Below, in pieces: positions 9,231 through 15,694 of a stretch of 35,538 bases of DNA. Position 1 is the first letter of the stretch. Each line of letters begins with the position of its first letter. The stretch spans positions 1 to 35,538 of the forward strand of contig JAEURC010000049.1 in assembly GCA_016789025.1 (NCBI GenBank), in the 5' to 3' direction. The position numbers and the translations under genes were made by a program. Source of the stretch: Anaerolineales bacterium (GTDB lineage: Bacteria > Chloroflexota > Anaerolineae > Anaerolineales > Villigracilaceae). The notes under the pieces are model-generated. The model was not told the origin of the DNA, did not search any database, and was given only the letters and a program-made list of their open reading frames with translations.

Positions 9231-9316
9231 GTCATTGCGAGACCCGATAGGGTCGAAGCAATCTCCAACAAGGTGACGGAGATTGCTTCGACGGGCTACG
9301 CCCTCCTCGCAATGAC
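9231..9316. repeat. Nested inverted repeat (GTCATTGCGAG...CTCGCAATGAC type)
   Basis: Outer arms GTCATTGCGAG (9231-9241) and CTCGCAATGAC (9306-9316) are perfect complements. Inner arms TCGAAGCAATCTCC (9253-9266) and GGAGATTGCTTCGA (9278-9291) are also perfect over 14 bp. Repeats of this GTCATTGCGAG/GAAGCAATCTCC kind are familiar as dispersed, probably non-autonomous palindromic elements in many bacterial genomes. It sits between the stop of the kinase gene and the start of the oxidoreductase gene, so it forms part of the intercistronic RNA if the two are co-transcribed. Confidence 0.85.
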
Positions 9317-9328
9317 GGAATACAAAGG

Positions 9329-9372
9329 GGTCTCGATACGGGCGAAAAGACCGTCCGCCCTACTCGACCACC
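9329..9372 (+). repeat. Dispersed repeat, copy 2 (GGTCTCGATACG...CTACTCGACCACC type)
   Basis: This shares its ends with the element at 2143-2188 (there on the opposite strand): GGT.TCGATACG at one side and CTACTC.ACC at the other, with a different middle. It lies just 13 bp after the nested inverted repeat and ends 23 bp before the oxidoreductase ATG. The two repeat types are therefore stacked in one spacer. Confidence 0.6.
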
Positions 9373-9395
9373 GAATATGCATAAAAGGAAATTAT

Positions 9396-11834
9396 ATGAA
9401 TTTGCCACAACACGCACAAGCAATCATCATCGGAGGCGGAGTCGGCGGGGCGAGCATTGCTTATCATTTGACCCAGATGGGATGGAAAGACATCGTCGTC
9501 ATCGAACGGCATGAATTGACGAGCGGCTCGACATTTCATTCGGCTGGATTAGTGGGACAACTTCGCACATCCTCAAGCCTCACCAAGATGATGCGTTATA
9601 GCACAGACTTGTATCGCAAACTCAAAGACCTCACGGGCGTTGACCCAGGTTGGAATGAAGTCGGCAGTTTGCGAATCGCTTCATCGGATGCAAGACTCGA
9701 AGAATTGAAACGTGTTGTCGGATATTCTAAAGCGTTTGGGATGCCGCTTGAAATTATTTCACCGAAGGAATGTCAGGAATTGTTTCCGTTGATGTCGCTC
9801 AAGGATGTCAAAGGCGGAGTGCACCTCCCCACCGATGGACAGATTGACCCAACGGGACTCACCAACGCGCTCGCGGCTGGCGCAAAGAGTCGCGGGGCGA
9901 CGTTTATGTTCAACACGCGCGTGACTGGAATCACCGTCAGCGGGAACGAAGTCCGAGGCGTGGTAACAGATCGAGGCGAAGTAAGAAGCGATGTCGTCAT
10001 CAACGCGGCGGGATTGTGGGGCAACGATATCGCGTCCATGGTCGGCATCACATTGCCCATCATCCCGATGGCGCATTTGTACCTCATCACGAAGCCTGTT
10101 AAGGATCAACCGCAGACGATGCCGACGATGCGCGACCCTGATAATCTTATTTATTTTCGCGGAAGTGAAAGCGGCATGGTCGCGGGCGGATACGAACGCC
10201 AGCCCGCGCCGTGGGGACTCGATGGCGTGCCGCAAGATTGGAATTTTAAATTGCTCGAACCCGATTGGGATCGCTTCACCCCGTTGATGGAAAATATTAT
10301 CAAGCGCGCGCCTGCGATGGAAAACGTTGAGATCGTACAACTGCTCAACGGACCCGAAGGCTTCACGCCCGATTCGGAATATTTGTTGGGACCGACTTCG
10401 GTGCGCGGCTTTTGGGTGGCGTGCGCGTTTTGCGCGCATGGCATCGCGGGCGCGGGCGGCATCGGCAAAGCGATGGCGGAGTGGATCATTGACGGGCATC
10501 CCGAGTGGGACATGTGGAAACTCGATGTGCGGCGATTCGGAAATCAATACGCGAGTCAATCGTTCACGTTGGCGCGCACGATTGAAACGTATGGAAAATA
10601 TTACGACATTCACATGCCGTATGAAGAACGCGAGTCTGCAAGACCATTGCGCGTTTCGCCCGCGTATCATCGCTTGCAGGATTTGGGCGCGGTCTTCGGT
10701 GAAAAAGGCGGATGGGAACGCCCGAACTGGTTCACCCCGAATGATGCGGACTCTCGCGCCGCCCCTCTTCCCGACCTTTCGGGCTGGGCGCGCGACAACT
10801 GGTCACCCGCCATCGCCGCAGAGACTCGCGCCACGCGCGAAGCCGCGGGCTTGTTCGATGAAACGTCATTCTCTAAAATTGAAATCCAAGGACCAGGCGC
10901 ATTGGATTTTCTTCAACGACTTTGCGCGAACGATATTGACAAGCCCATCGGCGCGGTGACATACACTCAAATGCTCAACGCGCGCGGCGGCATCGAATGT
11001 GACTTCACGGTGACGCGTCTCGCTACGGATCGGTTTCAAATCGTGACTGGCACTGCCTTCGGCACGCACGATATGACTCACCTGCGAAGATACATGCCGC
11101 TAGATGGAACTGTTTACATCAATGACATCACATCCGCGAGAACTTGCTTCGGCTTGTGGGGTCCGCGCGCGAGAGATGTTTTGCAATCTGTCACACGCGA
11201 TAATGTATCTAGTGAAGCCTTCCCGTACATGACGGCGAAACAAATCACGATTGGGAATATCCCAACTCTTGCGCTGCGAGTCACGTATGTAGGCGAGCTC
11301 GGCTGGGAGTTTTATGCGCCGTCTGAATATGGCGAACAACTGTGGGATACATTGTGGAAGGCGGGCAAACCGCATGGCATGGTCGCGGGCGGATACAAAG
11401 CCATCGAGTCCATGCGGCTTGAAAAAGGTTATCGCTACTGGAGCGCGGACATCACGCCCGATTACACTCCGTACGAGGCAGGGCTGGGATTCGCCGTTGC
11501 GTTGAACAAGTCCGCTGATTTCTTTGGCAAGGCAGCTCTTCAAAAACAAAAAGCGGAGGGCGTCAAGCAAAAGTTGTGTTGCATCACACTTGACGATCCG
11601 AACACGATCGTTTTCGGCAGTGAACCGATTCGGCACGAAGGTAAAGTTGTCGGCTGGGTCACATCGGGAGGATTTGGGTATTCGATCAACAAGTCCATTG
11701 CGTACACATATCTGCCGATTGAATTGGCGAAAGTTGGAACGCGAGTAACTGTTGAATGTTTTGGCGTTGAAATTCAGGCGGAGGTTCAGAAAGAGCCGTT
11801 GTTCGATCCGAAGGGCGAGAAGATCAAGGTGTAA
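9396..11834 (+). CDS. FAD-dependent oxidoreductase / GcvT fusion (dimethylglycine/sarcosine dehydrogenase family)
   Basis: An 812-residue two-part enzyme. The N-terminal half is a DAO-type flavoprotein with the FAD fingerprint IIIGGGVGGASIAYHL (residues 10-25). ELTSGSTFHSAG follows, where His48 is at the position that carries covalent FAD in dimethylglycine oxidase/dehydrogenase. The C-terminal half, from about residue 440, is a GcvT-like aminomethyl/tetrahydrofolate domain (LNARGGIECDFTVTRL, YVGELGWEFY, EKGYRYWSADITPDYTPYEAGL). Known relatives oxidatively demethylate N-methylated glycines and transfer the one-carbon unit to folate. The frame extends 195 bp upstream through the repeats, but ATG 9396 with AAAGGA before it gives the real N-terminus. 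The exact substrate cannot be read from sequence. Confidence 0.92.
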   Translation: MNLPQHAQAIIIGGGVGGASIAYHLTQMGWKDIVVIERHELTSGSTFHSAGLVGQLRTSSSLTKMMRYSTDLYRKLKDLTGVDPGWNEVGSLRIASSDARLEELKRVVGYSKAFGMPLEIISPKECQELFPLMSLKDVKGGVHLPTDGQIDPTGLTNALAAGAKSRGATFMFNTRVTGITVSGNEVRGVVTDRGEVRSDVVINAAGLWGNDIASMVGITLPIIPMAHLYLITKPVKDQPQTMPTMRDPDNLIYFRGSESGMVAGGYERQPAPWGLDGVPQDWNFKLLEPDWDRFTPLMENIIKRAPAMENVEIVQLLNGPEGFTPDSEYLLGPTSVRGFWVACAFCAHGIAGAGGIGKAMAEWIIDGHPEWDMWKLDVRRFGNQYASQSFTLARTIETYGKYYDIHMPYEERESARPLRVSPAYHRLQDLGAVFGEKGGWERPNWFTPNDADSRAAPLPDLSGWARDNWSPAIAAETRATREAAGLFDETSFSKIEIQGPGALDFLQRLCANDIDKPIGAVTYTQMLNARGGIECDFTVTRLATDRFQIVTGTAFGTHDMTHLRRYMPLDGTVYINDITSARTCFGLWGPRARDVLQSVTRDNVSSEAFPYMTAKQITIGNIPTLALRVTYVGELGWEFYAPSEYGEQLWDTLWKAGKPHGMVAGGYKAIESMRLEKGYRYWSADITPDYTPYEAGLGFAVALNKSADFFGKAALQKQKAEGVKQKLCCITLDDPNTIVFGSEPIRHEGKVVGWVTSGGFGYSINKSIAYTYLPIELAKVGTRVTVECFGVEIQAEVQKEPLFDPKGEKIKV

Positions 11835-11889
11835 TAAGTATCACTGTAGTATTGTTTGGTGCGCGGCGCTCGCTCCAAGACAGCTAATC

Positions 11890-11995
11890 CGAATTTCACG
11901 CCCGCGGCGCTGAGCGCGGCTACGCCCTGCGCGACGAATCCTGTCCCCCAGATGAGGGCGACGATGAAGAGGAGTATGTCTGCTTTGAGGCGCAT
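11890..11995 (-). pseudogene. Remnant of a DMT/EamA-type transporter gene (5' end only)
   Basis: The minus strand encodes MRLKADILLFIVALIWGTGF followed by VAQG, which strongly resembles the start of EamA/RhaT-type drug/metabolite transporters (first transmembrane helix with the ALIWG motif). After about 35 residues the resemblance ends, and a stop follows at 11786. Full-length members have around 300 residues, so more than 85 percent is missing. No good ribosome site precedes the ATG. I read it as a decayed fragment. Confidence 0.55.
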
Positions 11996-12018
11996 GAAGA
12001 GGAAGAGTCCCTTGTTTA

Positions 12019-12047
12019 TTGTCGTTACTCGGGGAAAACCATATAAT
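12019..12047 (+). promoter_or_regulatory. Promoter for the AT-rich membrane-protein gene
   Basis: TTGTCG (12019-12024) and a perfect TATAAT (12042-12047) are spaced by exactly 17 bp. Transcription would begin near 12054, about 80 nt before the ATG at 12133. This is one of the clearest promoters in the window and makes the downstream orphan gene an independent transcription unit. Confidence 0.6.
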
Positions 12048-12132
12048 ATTCTATATACAATTATGCAGTCTGCATGCTGTGAACTAGTCTATAATATCTG
12101 GAGCAAGTTTTTTTAGACGCCAGGATTATTTT

Positions 12133-12750
12133 ATGATGGTTAACATAATGAAAAAAAACAAGGCAAAAAAAGACGTTGAGTCAAGAACTAGAAAAAAAGT
12201 TGGACTGGAGCAAATTGAAAGAATCGCAGTAATAGTGGGTGCCGCGCTAGGCGTAATAGCCTTTTTTTGGCAAATTTATGTTAATGTAGTATCCCAACAA
12301 GAAAAGGTTGCTGTGGTTATTAGCTTCTTTCCAGTTTCTAAAAATGGAGCAGAGGCCATAGATGGCGAGTCGTTAAATGCCCATATCGAAGTCGTCAACG
12401 TCAGTTCACGACCCATTTATATGAATTCCGTTTTTATTCAAGCACAGTTCGAAGATCGCCAGCAAATCCTGGATTTTAGTGATAATCGAATTACTGCCGA
12501 TTCCGATCCAATTGAATCTGGTGCAAGGCGTTCCTATAACATCGCAATTGACACCGAACAAATGGATTATTTTGTGTCATTCGCTAGACTATTTCTAATA
12601 GCCGAATCCTCGATCACTGAATTATACAAACAAGATATTACTAACTGTTACAAAGAATCTGTTGATCGGTGGAAAAGTTATAGTTCACGCGACTCTAGTT
12701 TCGAACTTCTAACGTATTCCACCTATTTTCCATACCAGTGTTCCCAATAA
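12133..12750 (+). CDS. Hypothetical single-pass membrane protein, AT-rich orphan
   Basis: I do not recognise this 205-residue protein. The N-terminus is strongly basic (MKKNKAKKDVESRTRKK). A single hydrophobic helix follows at about residues 31-53 (IAVIVGAALGVIAFFWQIYVNVV), then a soluble domain of about 150 residues. That domain has alternating hydrophobic residues suggestive of beta strands (VAVVISFFPVS, LNAHIEVVNVSSRPIYMNSVFIQ) and two cysteines near the end. The layout fits a type II or N-in membrane anchor with an extracytoplasmic immunoglobulin-like domain. AGGA at 12122-12125 supports the ATG at 12133; internal ATGs at 12136 and 12148 are alternatives. Its DNA is visibly AT-richer than its neighbours, uses codons they avoid, and is flanked by two gene remnants, all pointing to acquisition by transfer. 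Confidence 0.75.
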   Translation: MMVNIMKKNKAKKDVESRTRKKVGLEQIERIAVIVGAALGVIAFFWQIYVNVVSQQEKVAVVISFFPVSKNGAEAIDGESLNAHIEVVNVSSRPIYMNSVFIQAQFEDRQQILDFSDNRITADSDPIESGARRSYNIAIDTEQMDYFVSFARLFLIAESSITELYKQDITNCYKESVDRWKSYSSRDSSFELLTYSTYFPYQCSQ

Positions 12751-12806
12751 TTTAAGCCTTTTTGATTTTCTGTTCTTGCACATCAATAACTTTTGAAAGA
12801 ACGGCA

Positions 12807-12950
12807 GTGAAACAATCCATCATCTATGTCGCCCTTGTCGCCAGAGACCACTACGAAGTCATCGCGTTCTACGCCGAGAAACTTCACTTCACGCTCATCG
12901 AAAATACTTATCAGCTCGAACAGGATAAGTGTTGGGTGATTGTCCAATAG
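12807..12950 (+). pseudogene. Truncated VOC/glyoxalase-family gene
   Basis: From a GTG at 12807 the frame reads VKQSIIYVALVARDHYEVIA and then FYAEKLHFTLIENTYQLEQD before stopping at 12950. This is the first beta-alpha-beta unit of a glyoxalase/bleomycin-resistance (VOC) protein, whose full length is about 120-140 residues. Only about 48 residues remain and the second half is absent. No partner module is present nearby. The remnant ends 12 bp before the HAD gene. Confidence 0.65.
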
Positions 12951-12962
12951 TAAAATCACAGG

Positions 12963-13574
12963 ATGACTCACAATATCAAAGCCATCATCTTCGATTTCGG
13001 GAACGTCTTGCTTGAATGGAACCCTTGGTATGTGTATCGTCGTCACTTTGAAAATGAAGAGGCGATGAAGGAATTTTTCCATGAGGTGGATTTCGCGGGA
13101 TGGAATGCCCAACAAGATAAAGGTCGCACTTTTAAAGAAGGCGTGGCTGACCACTCGCAGAAGTTTCCGCAGTATGCGCATTTGTTTCAGGCGTATCACG
13201 ATCATTGGAAGGATTCGATTGGCGATGCAATTGCTGGCACAGTCGAAATTTTGAATCGACTCAAGCAAGCGGGTTATCCGATGTATGGGTTGAGCAATTG
13301 GTCGGCGGAGACGTTTCCATTCGCGCGCGAGAAATACGACTTCTTTGATCTGTTCGACGATATGGTGATTTCAGCAGAAGTCCGAGCGATAAAGCCCGAG
13401 CCTGAGATCTATCGCATCCTGCTCGATAAAATCGGCAAGCCTGCGAGTGAATGTTTATTCATTGACGATTCGCTGGCGAATATCGAGCAAGCAAAGCGTA
13501 TGGGATTTGTTACAATCCATTTCACATCGCCTAAACATTTGGAAGACGAACTAACTCACATGGGAATTTTCTAA
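12963..13574 (+). CDS. HAD-superfamily phosphatase (YihX-like subfamily)
   Basis: A 203-residue cytoplasmic HAD hydrolase. Motif I is IFDFGNVLLEW with nucleophile Asp11; the usual second Asp is Gly, as in YihX and epoxide-hydrolase N-terminal relatives. Motif II is YGLSNWSAE, motif III is the Lys of AIKPEPEIY, and motif IV is FIDDSLANIEQAKRMGF with the acidic Mg2+ ligands. A helical cap domain lies between motifs I and II (about residues 18-100). YihX relatives dephosphorylate glucose-1-phosphate, but the true substrate here is unknown. The gene starts 12 bp after the VOC remnant and ends 3 bp before the polyprenyl synthase gene, so the last two are likely co-transcribed. No clear ribosome site precedes the ATG. 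Confidence 0.88.
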   Translation: MTHNIKAIIFDFGNVLLEWNPWYVYRRHFENEEAMKEFFHEVDFAGWNAQQDKGRTFKEGVADHSQKFPQYAHLFQAYHDHWKDSIGDAIAGTVEILNRLKQAGYPMYGLSNWSAETFPFAREKYDFFDLFDDMVISAEVRAIKPEPEIYRILLDKIGKPASECLFIDDSLANIEQAKRMGFVTIHFTSPKHLEDELTHMGIF

Positions 13575-13577
13575 CGC

Positions 13578-14579
13578 ATGGACACAAAAGAATTGTTCTC
13601 CGCTGTCGAAGCGGAACTTCAAAAGCAAGTCTCGCGGTTGGATGCGCCGCGCACAAAACCATTCCACGAGATGCTCACCTATCACATGGGCTGGACGGGC
13701 GAAGGCGCGGGTCCCGAAGCGACGGGCAAGCGGATTCGTCCGCTGTTGGTGTTGTTGACTGCGTCTTCTTGTGGCGCAAATTGGCAATTTGCGCTACCTG
13801 CGGCGGCGGCTATTGAGTTGGTACACAACTTCTCACTTGTGCATGATGATATTCAAGATAATTCGCCGAAGCGAAGAGGCAGGGATACTGCTTGGGTCAA
13901 ATGGGGCGCGCCGATGGCGATCAATGTCGGCGATGCGTTGTTCGTGATGTCGAGTCAGGCAATTATCGATTTGAAAGAAAATTATCCAGCCGACGCGGTA
14001 ATGAAAGCGGCAGAGATTCTTCACAACACATGTCTTGATCTCACGCGCGGTCAATATCTTGATATGAGTTATGAAGAACGAAGCGATCTGGGAGTCGAAG
14101 ATTATTGGCACATGATCTCTGGCAAAACCTCGGCGCTCATCGCGGCTTGTTGTCAGATCGGTGCGTTGCTTGGCGGCGCGGATGAGGAGAAGCAGGAGAT
14201 CTATCGCTCGTTTGGGCATTATCTCGGTCTCGCGTTTCAGGTGCAGGATGATATTTTGGGAATCTGGGGCGATGAAAATGTGACGGGTAAATCCGTTGCG
14301 AGCGATTTGGTTGAGGGAAAAAATTCCCTGCCTGTGTTGGCAGGGTTGGATAAAAAAGGAAAGTTTGCTGAGCGTTGGGCGCAGGGTCCGATTCAACCTG
14401 AGGAAGTTGCTGAAGTTTCACGTCTGCTTGCAAGTGAAGGCGGTTTGTTCGCGGCGCAAGAGGCGGCAAAGCAAATGACCGATCTTGCATTGAGAAGTTT
14501 GGAAGAGGCAGAGCCGCAAGGCGAGGCGGGCGACGCGTTGTTCGAGTTGACGAATCGCTTGCTAGGGCGCAAACAGTAG
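13578..14579 (+). CDS. Polyprenyl diphosphate synthase (GGPP synthase-like)
   Basis: A 333-residue trans-isoprenyl diphosphate synthase that condenses IPP with allylic diphosphates. GKRIRPLLVLL is the region I motif. The first Asp-rich motif is DDIQD (residues 90-94) preceded by NFSLVH. The second is QVQDDILGIWGD (Asp224-Asp225). The first motif has no two-residue insertion, so it is not the common bacterial FPP synthase type. Phe85, the fifth residue before DDxxD, is bulky, which in archaeal-type enzymes limits the product to about C20. A geranylgeranyl product is therefore a reasonable but unproven guess. It pairs functionally with the IPP isomerase encoded earlier. A weak terminator follows. 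Confidence 0.9.
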   Translation: MDTKELFSAVEAELQKQVSRLDAPRTKPFHEMLTYHMGWTGEGAGPEATGKRIRPLLVLLTASSCGANWQFALPAAAAIELVHNFSLVHDDIQDNSPKRRGRDTAWVKWGAPMAINVGDALFVMSSQAIIDLKENYPADAVMKAAEILHNTCLDLTRGQYLDMSYEERSDLGVEDYWHMISGKTSALIAACCQIGALLGGADEEKQEIYRSFGHYLGLAFQVQDDILGIWGDENVTGKSVASDLVEGKNSLPVLAGLDKKGKFAERWAQGPIQPEEVAEVSRLLASEGGLFAAQEAAKQMTDLALRSLEEAEPQGEAGDALFELTNRLLGRKQ

Positions 14580-14604
14580 ACCCGTCGAGGCGAAGCGGGT
14601 TTTA
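14580..14604 (+). terminator. Weak terminator after polyprenyl synthase gene
   Basis: A 5-bp stem ACCCG/CGGGT (14580-14584 with 14596-14600) is followed by TTTTA. It begins right at the stop codon. The stem is short, so it is only a probable terminator. Confidence 0.45.
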
Positions 14605-14653
14605 TATCCGCATTGACACAAAAGATTCGCGTGACTATAATTTTGAAATTCAC

Positions 14654-14725
14654 GCGGGTGTAGTTCAGTGGTAGAACGCTTGCTTCCCAAGCAAGATATC
14701 GTGGGTTCGAGTCCCATCACCCGCT
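14654..14725 (+). tRNA. tRNA-Gly, anticodon CCC
   Basis: A complete cloverleaf is visible. The acceptor stem is GCGGGTG (14654-14660) with CACCCGC (14718-14724). The D arm is GTTCAGTGGTAGAAC and the anticodon stem is CTTGC/GCAAG around loop TTCCCAA, giving anticodon CCC. The T arm is GTGGG-TTCGAGT-CCCAT. The discriminator base is T and CCA is not encoded. It reads GGG glycine codons. Confidence 0.95.
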
Positions 14726-14740
14726 CACCGCTTCCGCGGG

Positions 14741-14772
14741 AAAATGTCGAGGCAAAAATCCTCGACATTTTT
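14741..14772 (+). terminator. Intrinsic terminator after tRNA-Gly
   Basis: A perfect 12-bp stem (14741-14752 with 14760-14771) has a 7-nt CAAAAAT loop, and the descending arm ends in a run of T. It should stop the tRNA transcript and insulates the following receiver/GAF operon from upstream transcription. The spacer 14773-14850 must hold the operon promoter; the best I see is TTGCTG (14791) with TAGTAT (14816) at a poor 19-bp spacing. Confidence 0.75.
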
Positions 14773-14850
14773 GTTGGGGAATTTGCAAGGTTGCTGTCAT
14801 GTCATCCCCCAAAGGTAGTATGTAAAATTCAGGCTGGAGGCACACCATTG

Positions 14851-15243
14851 ATGAGCGAGCCAGGCAAGAGTTTGATCCTTTACGTGGAAGATAATCCTGA
14901 AAATCGAATGCTTGTGAGGCGGGTATTGCTGGCGGAACAGTATTCTCTGATCGAAGCCAGCAGCGCCCAGGAGACGTTTGAAATACTGAAGACCAATCGT
15001 CCCAATCTCATCTTAATGGATATCAACATGCCGGACATGGACGGCTATACGTTGACGGCGCAGATCAAAGCCATGAACGGGTTTGATAAAGTTCCGATCC
15101 TTGCCATCACAGCCAATGTGATGCGAGGCGACCGCGAAAAAACCATCCAAGCCGGCTGCGACGGATACATCCAAAAACCGATCGATATCGATCAATTGGT
15201 TCGAGAAGTAGAAAAGTTCCTTGCGAGGAGAGCACATGCCTGA
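14851..15243 (+). CDS. Single-domain response regulator, DivK/CheY-like (receiver 1)
   Basis: A 130-residue stand-alone receiver with no DNA-binding or enzymatic output domain. The acidic pocket is Glu13-Asp14 (YVEDNPENR), the phosphoacceptor is Asp57 (LILMDINMPDMDG), the switch Thr is Thr87 (AITAN) and the conserved Lys is Lys109 (QKPID). It would receive phosphate from a histidine kinase or phosphotransfer protein and signal by protein contact. GGAGG at 14836-14840 lies 10 bp before the ATG but 7 bp before an in-frame TTG at 14848, so the start may be the TTG. The open frame extends back across the tRNA gene, which cannot be coding. It overlaps receiver 2 by 8 bp and heads the sensor operon. 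Confidence 0.93.
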   Translation: MSEPGKSLILYVEDNPENRMLVRRVLLAEQYSLIEASSAQETFEILKTNRPNLILMDINMPDMDGYTLTAQIKAMNGFDKVPILAITANVMRGDREKTIQAGCDGYIQKPIDIDQLVREVEKFLARRAHA

Positions 15244-15679
15244 AAATGTTTTAGATACCCAACCCATCCGTAAGCCGACAATCCCAAAGGATGCGACCGT
15301 TCTGGTCGTTGAAGATAATGTCGCTAACTTTGTGCTAATTGCCAGAATGTTGGGCTACCTGGGTATTCACTGCGAATGGAAAACGTCTGGATATGAAGTG
15401 GTCGAGTACGCCGATACGTTATCCCGGCTGGATCTGATCTTGATGGATATCCGCCTCCCTTACGAGGATGGTTATGGCGCTTTGAAAAAGATCCGCGCGT
15501 CTGAGAAACTACGCTCGATCCCGATCATCGCCGTCACCGCCGAGGCAAGCACTGATCAGATGAACAAGGCAAAGGATTCCGGTTTCGATGGTTTCCTCGG
15601 AAAGCCGCTCGACCCGGATAAATTTCCCGATCAGATCCGTCGAATATTAAACGGCGAGTCGGTCTGGGAATTCAGTTAG
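15236..15679 (+). CDS. Single-domain response regulator, DivK/CheY-like (receiver 2)
   Basis: A 147-residue stand-alone receiver with a short N-terminal extension of about 20 residues. Acidic residues Glu26-Asp27 (VVEDNVANF), phosphoacceptor Asp71 (LILMDIRLPYEDG), switch Thr101 (AVTAE) and Lys123 (GKPLD) are all present, so it should be phosphorylatable. It differs clearly from receiver 1 outside these motifs, so the pair is not a recent duplication. The ATG at 15236 lies inside the end of receiver 1 and is served by GAGGAG (15225-15230). The adjacent genes encode GAF sensors that lack kinase domains, so its phosphodonor is not encoded in this window. Confidence 0.93.
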   Translation: MPENVLDTQPIRKPTIPKDATVLVVEDNVANFVLIARMLGYLGIHCEWKTSGYEVVEYADTLSRLDLILMDIRLPYEDGYGALKKIRASEKLRSIPIIAVTAEASTDQMNKAKDSGFDGFLGKPLDPDKFPDQIRRILNGESVWEFS

Positions 15680-15694
15680 ACAACTTAGATTTCA

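Noticed and set aside
9201..9395. N-terminal extension of the FAD oxidoreductase by 65 codons
   Set aside because: The extension is encoded by palindromic repeats; the family N-terminus and a ribosome site both point to the ATG at 9396.
9759..10670. A 303-codon minus-strand open frame inside the FAD oxidoreductase
   Set aside because: It is a shadow of the plus-strand coding frame; the composition is Arg/His-rich as expected for antisense of GC-rich codons.
12783..13268. A 161-codon minus-strand frame opposite the VOC remnant and HAD gene
   Set aside because: It overlaps well-supported plus-strand sequence and shows no recognisable domain.
14668..14850. N-terminal extension of receiver 1
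   Set aside because: It runs through the tRNA-Gly gene and its terminator, and the receiver fold starts at 14851.
14773..14850. Promoter of the receiver/GAF operon
   Set aside because: The best pair (TTGCTG and TAGTAT) has a 19-bp spacer and poor match, too weak to annotate.
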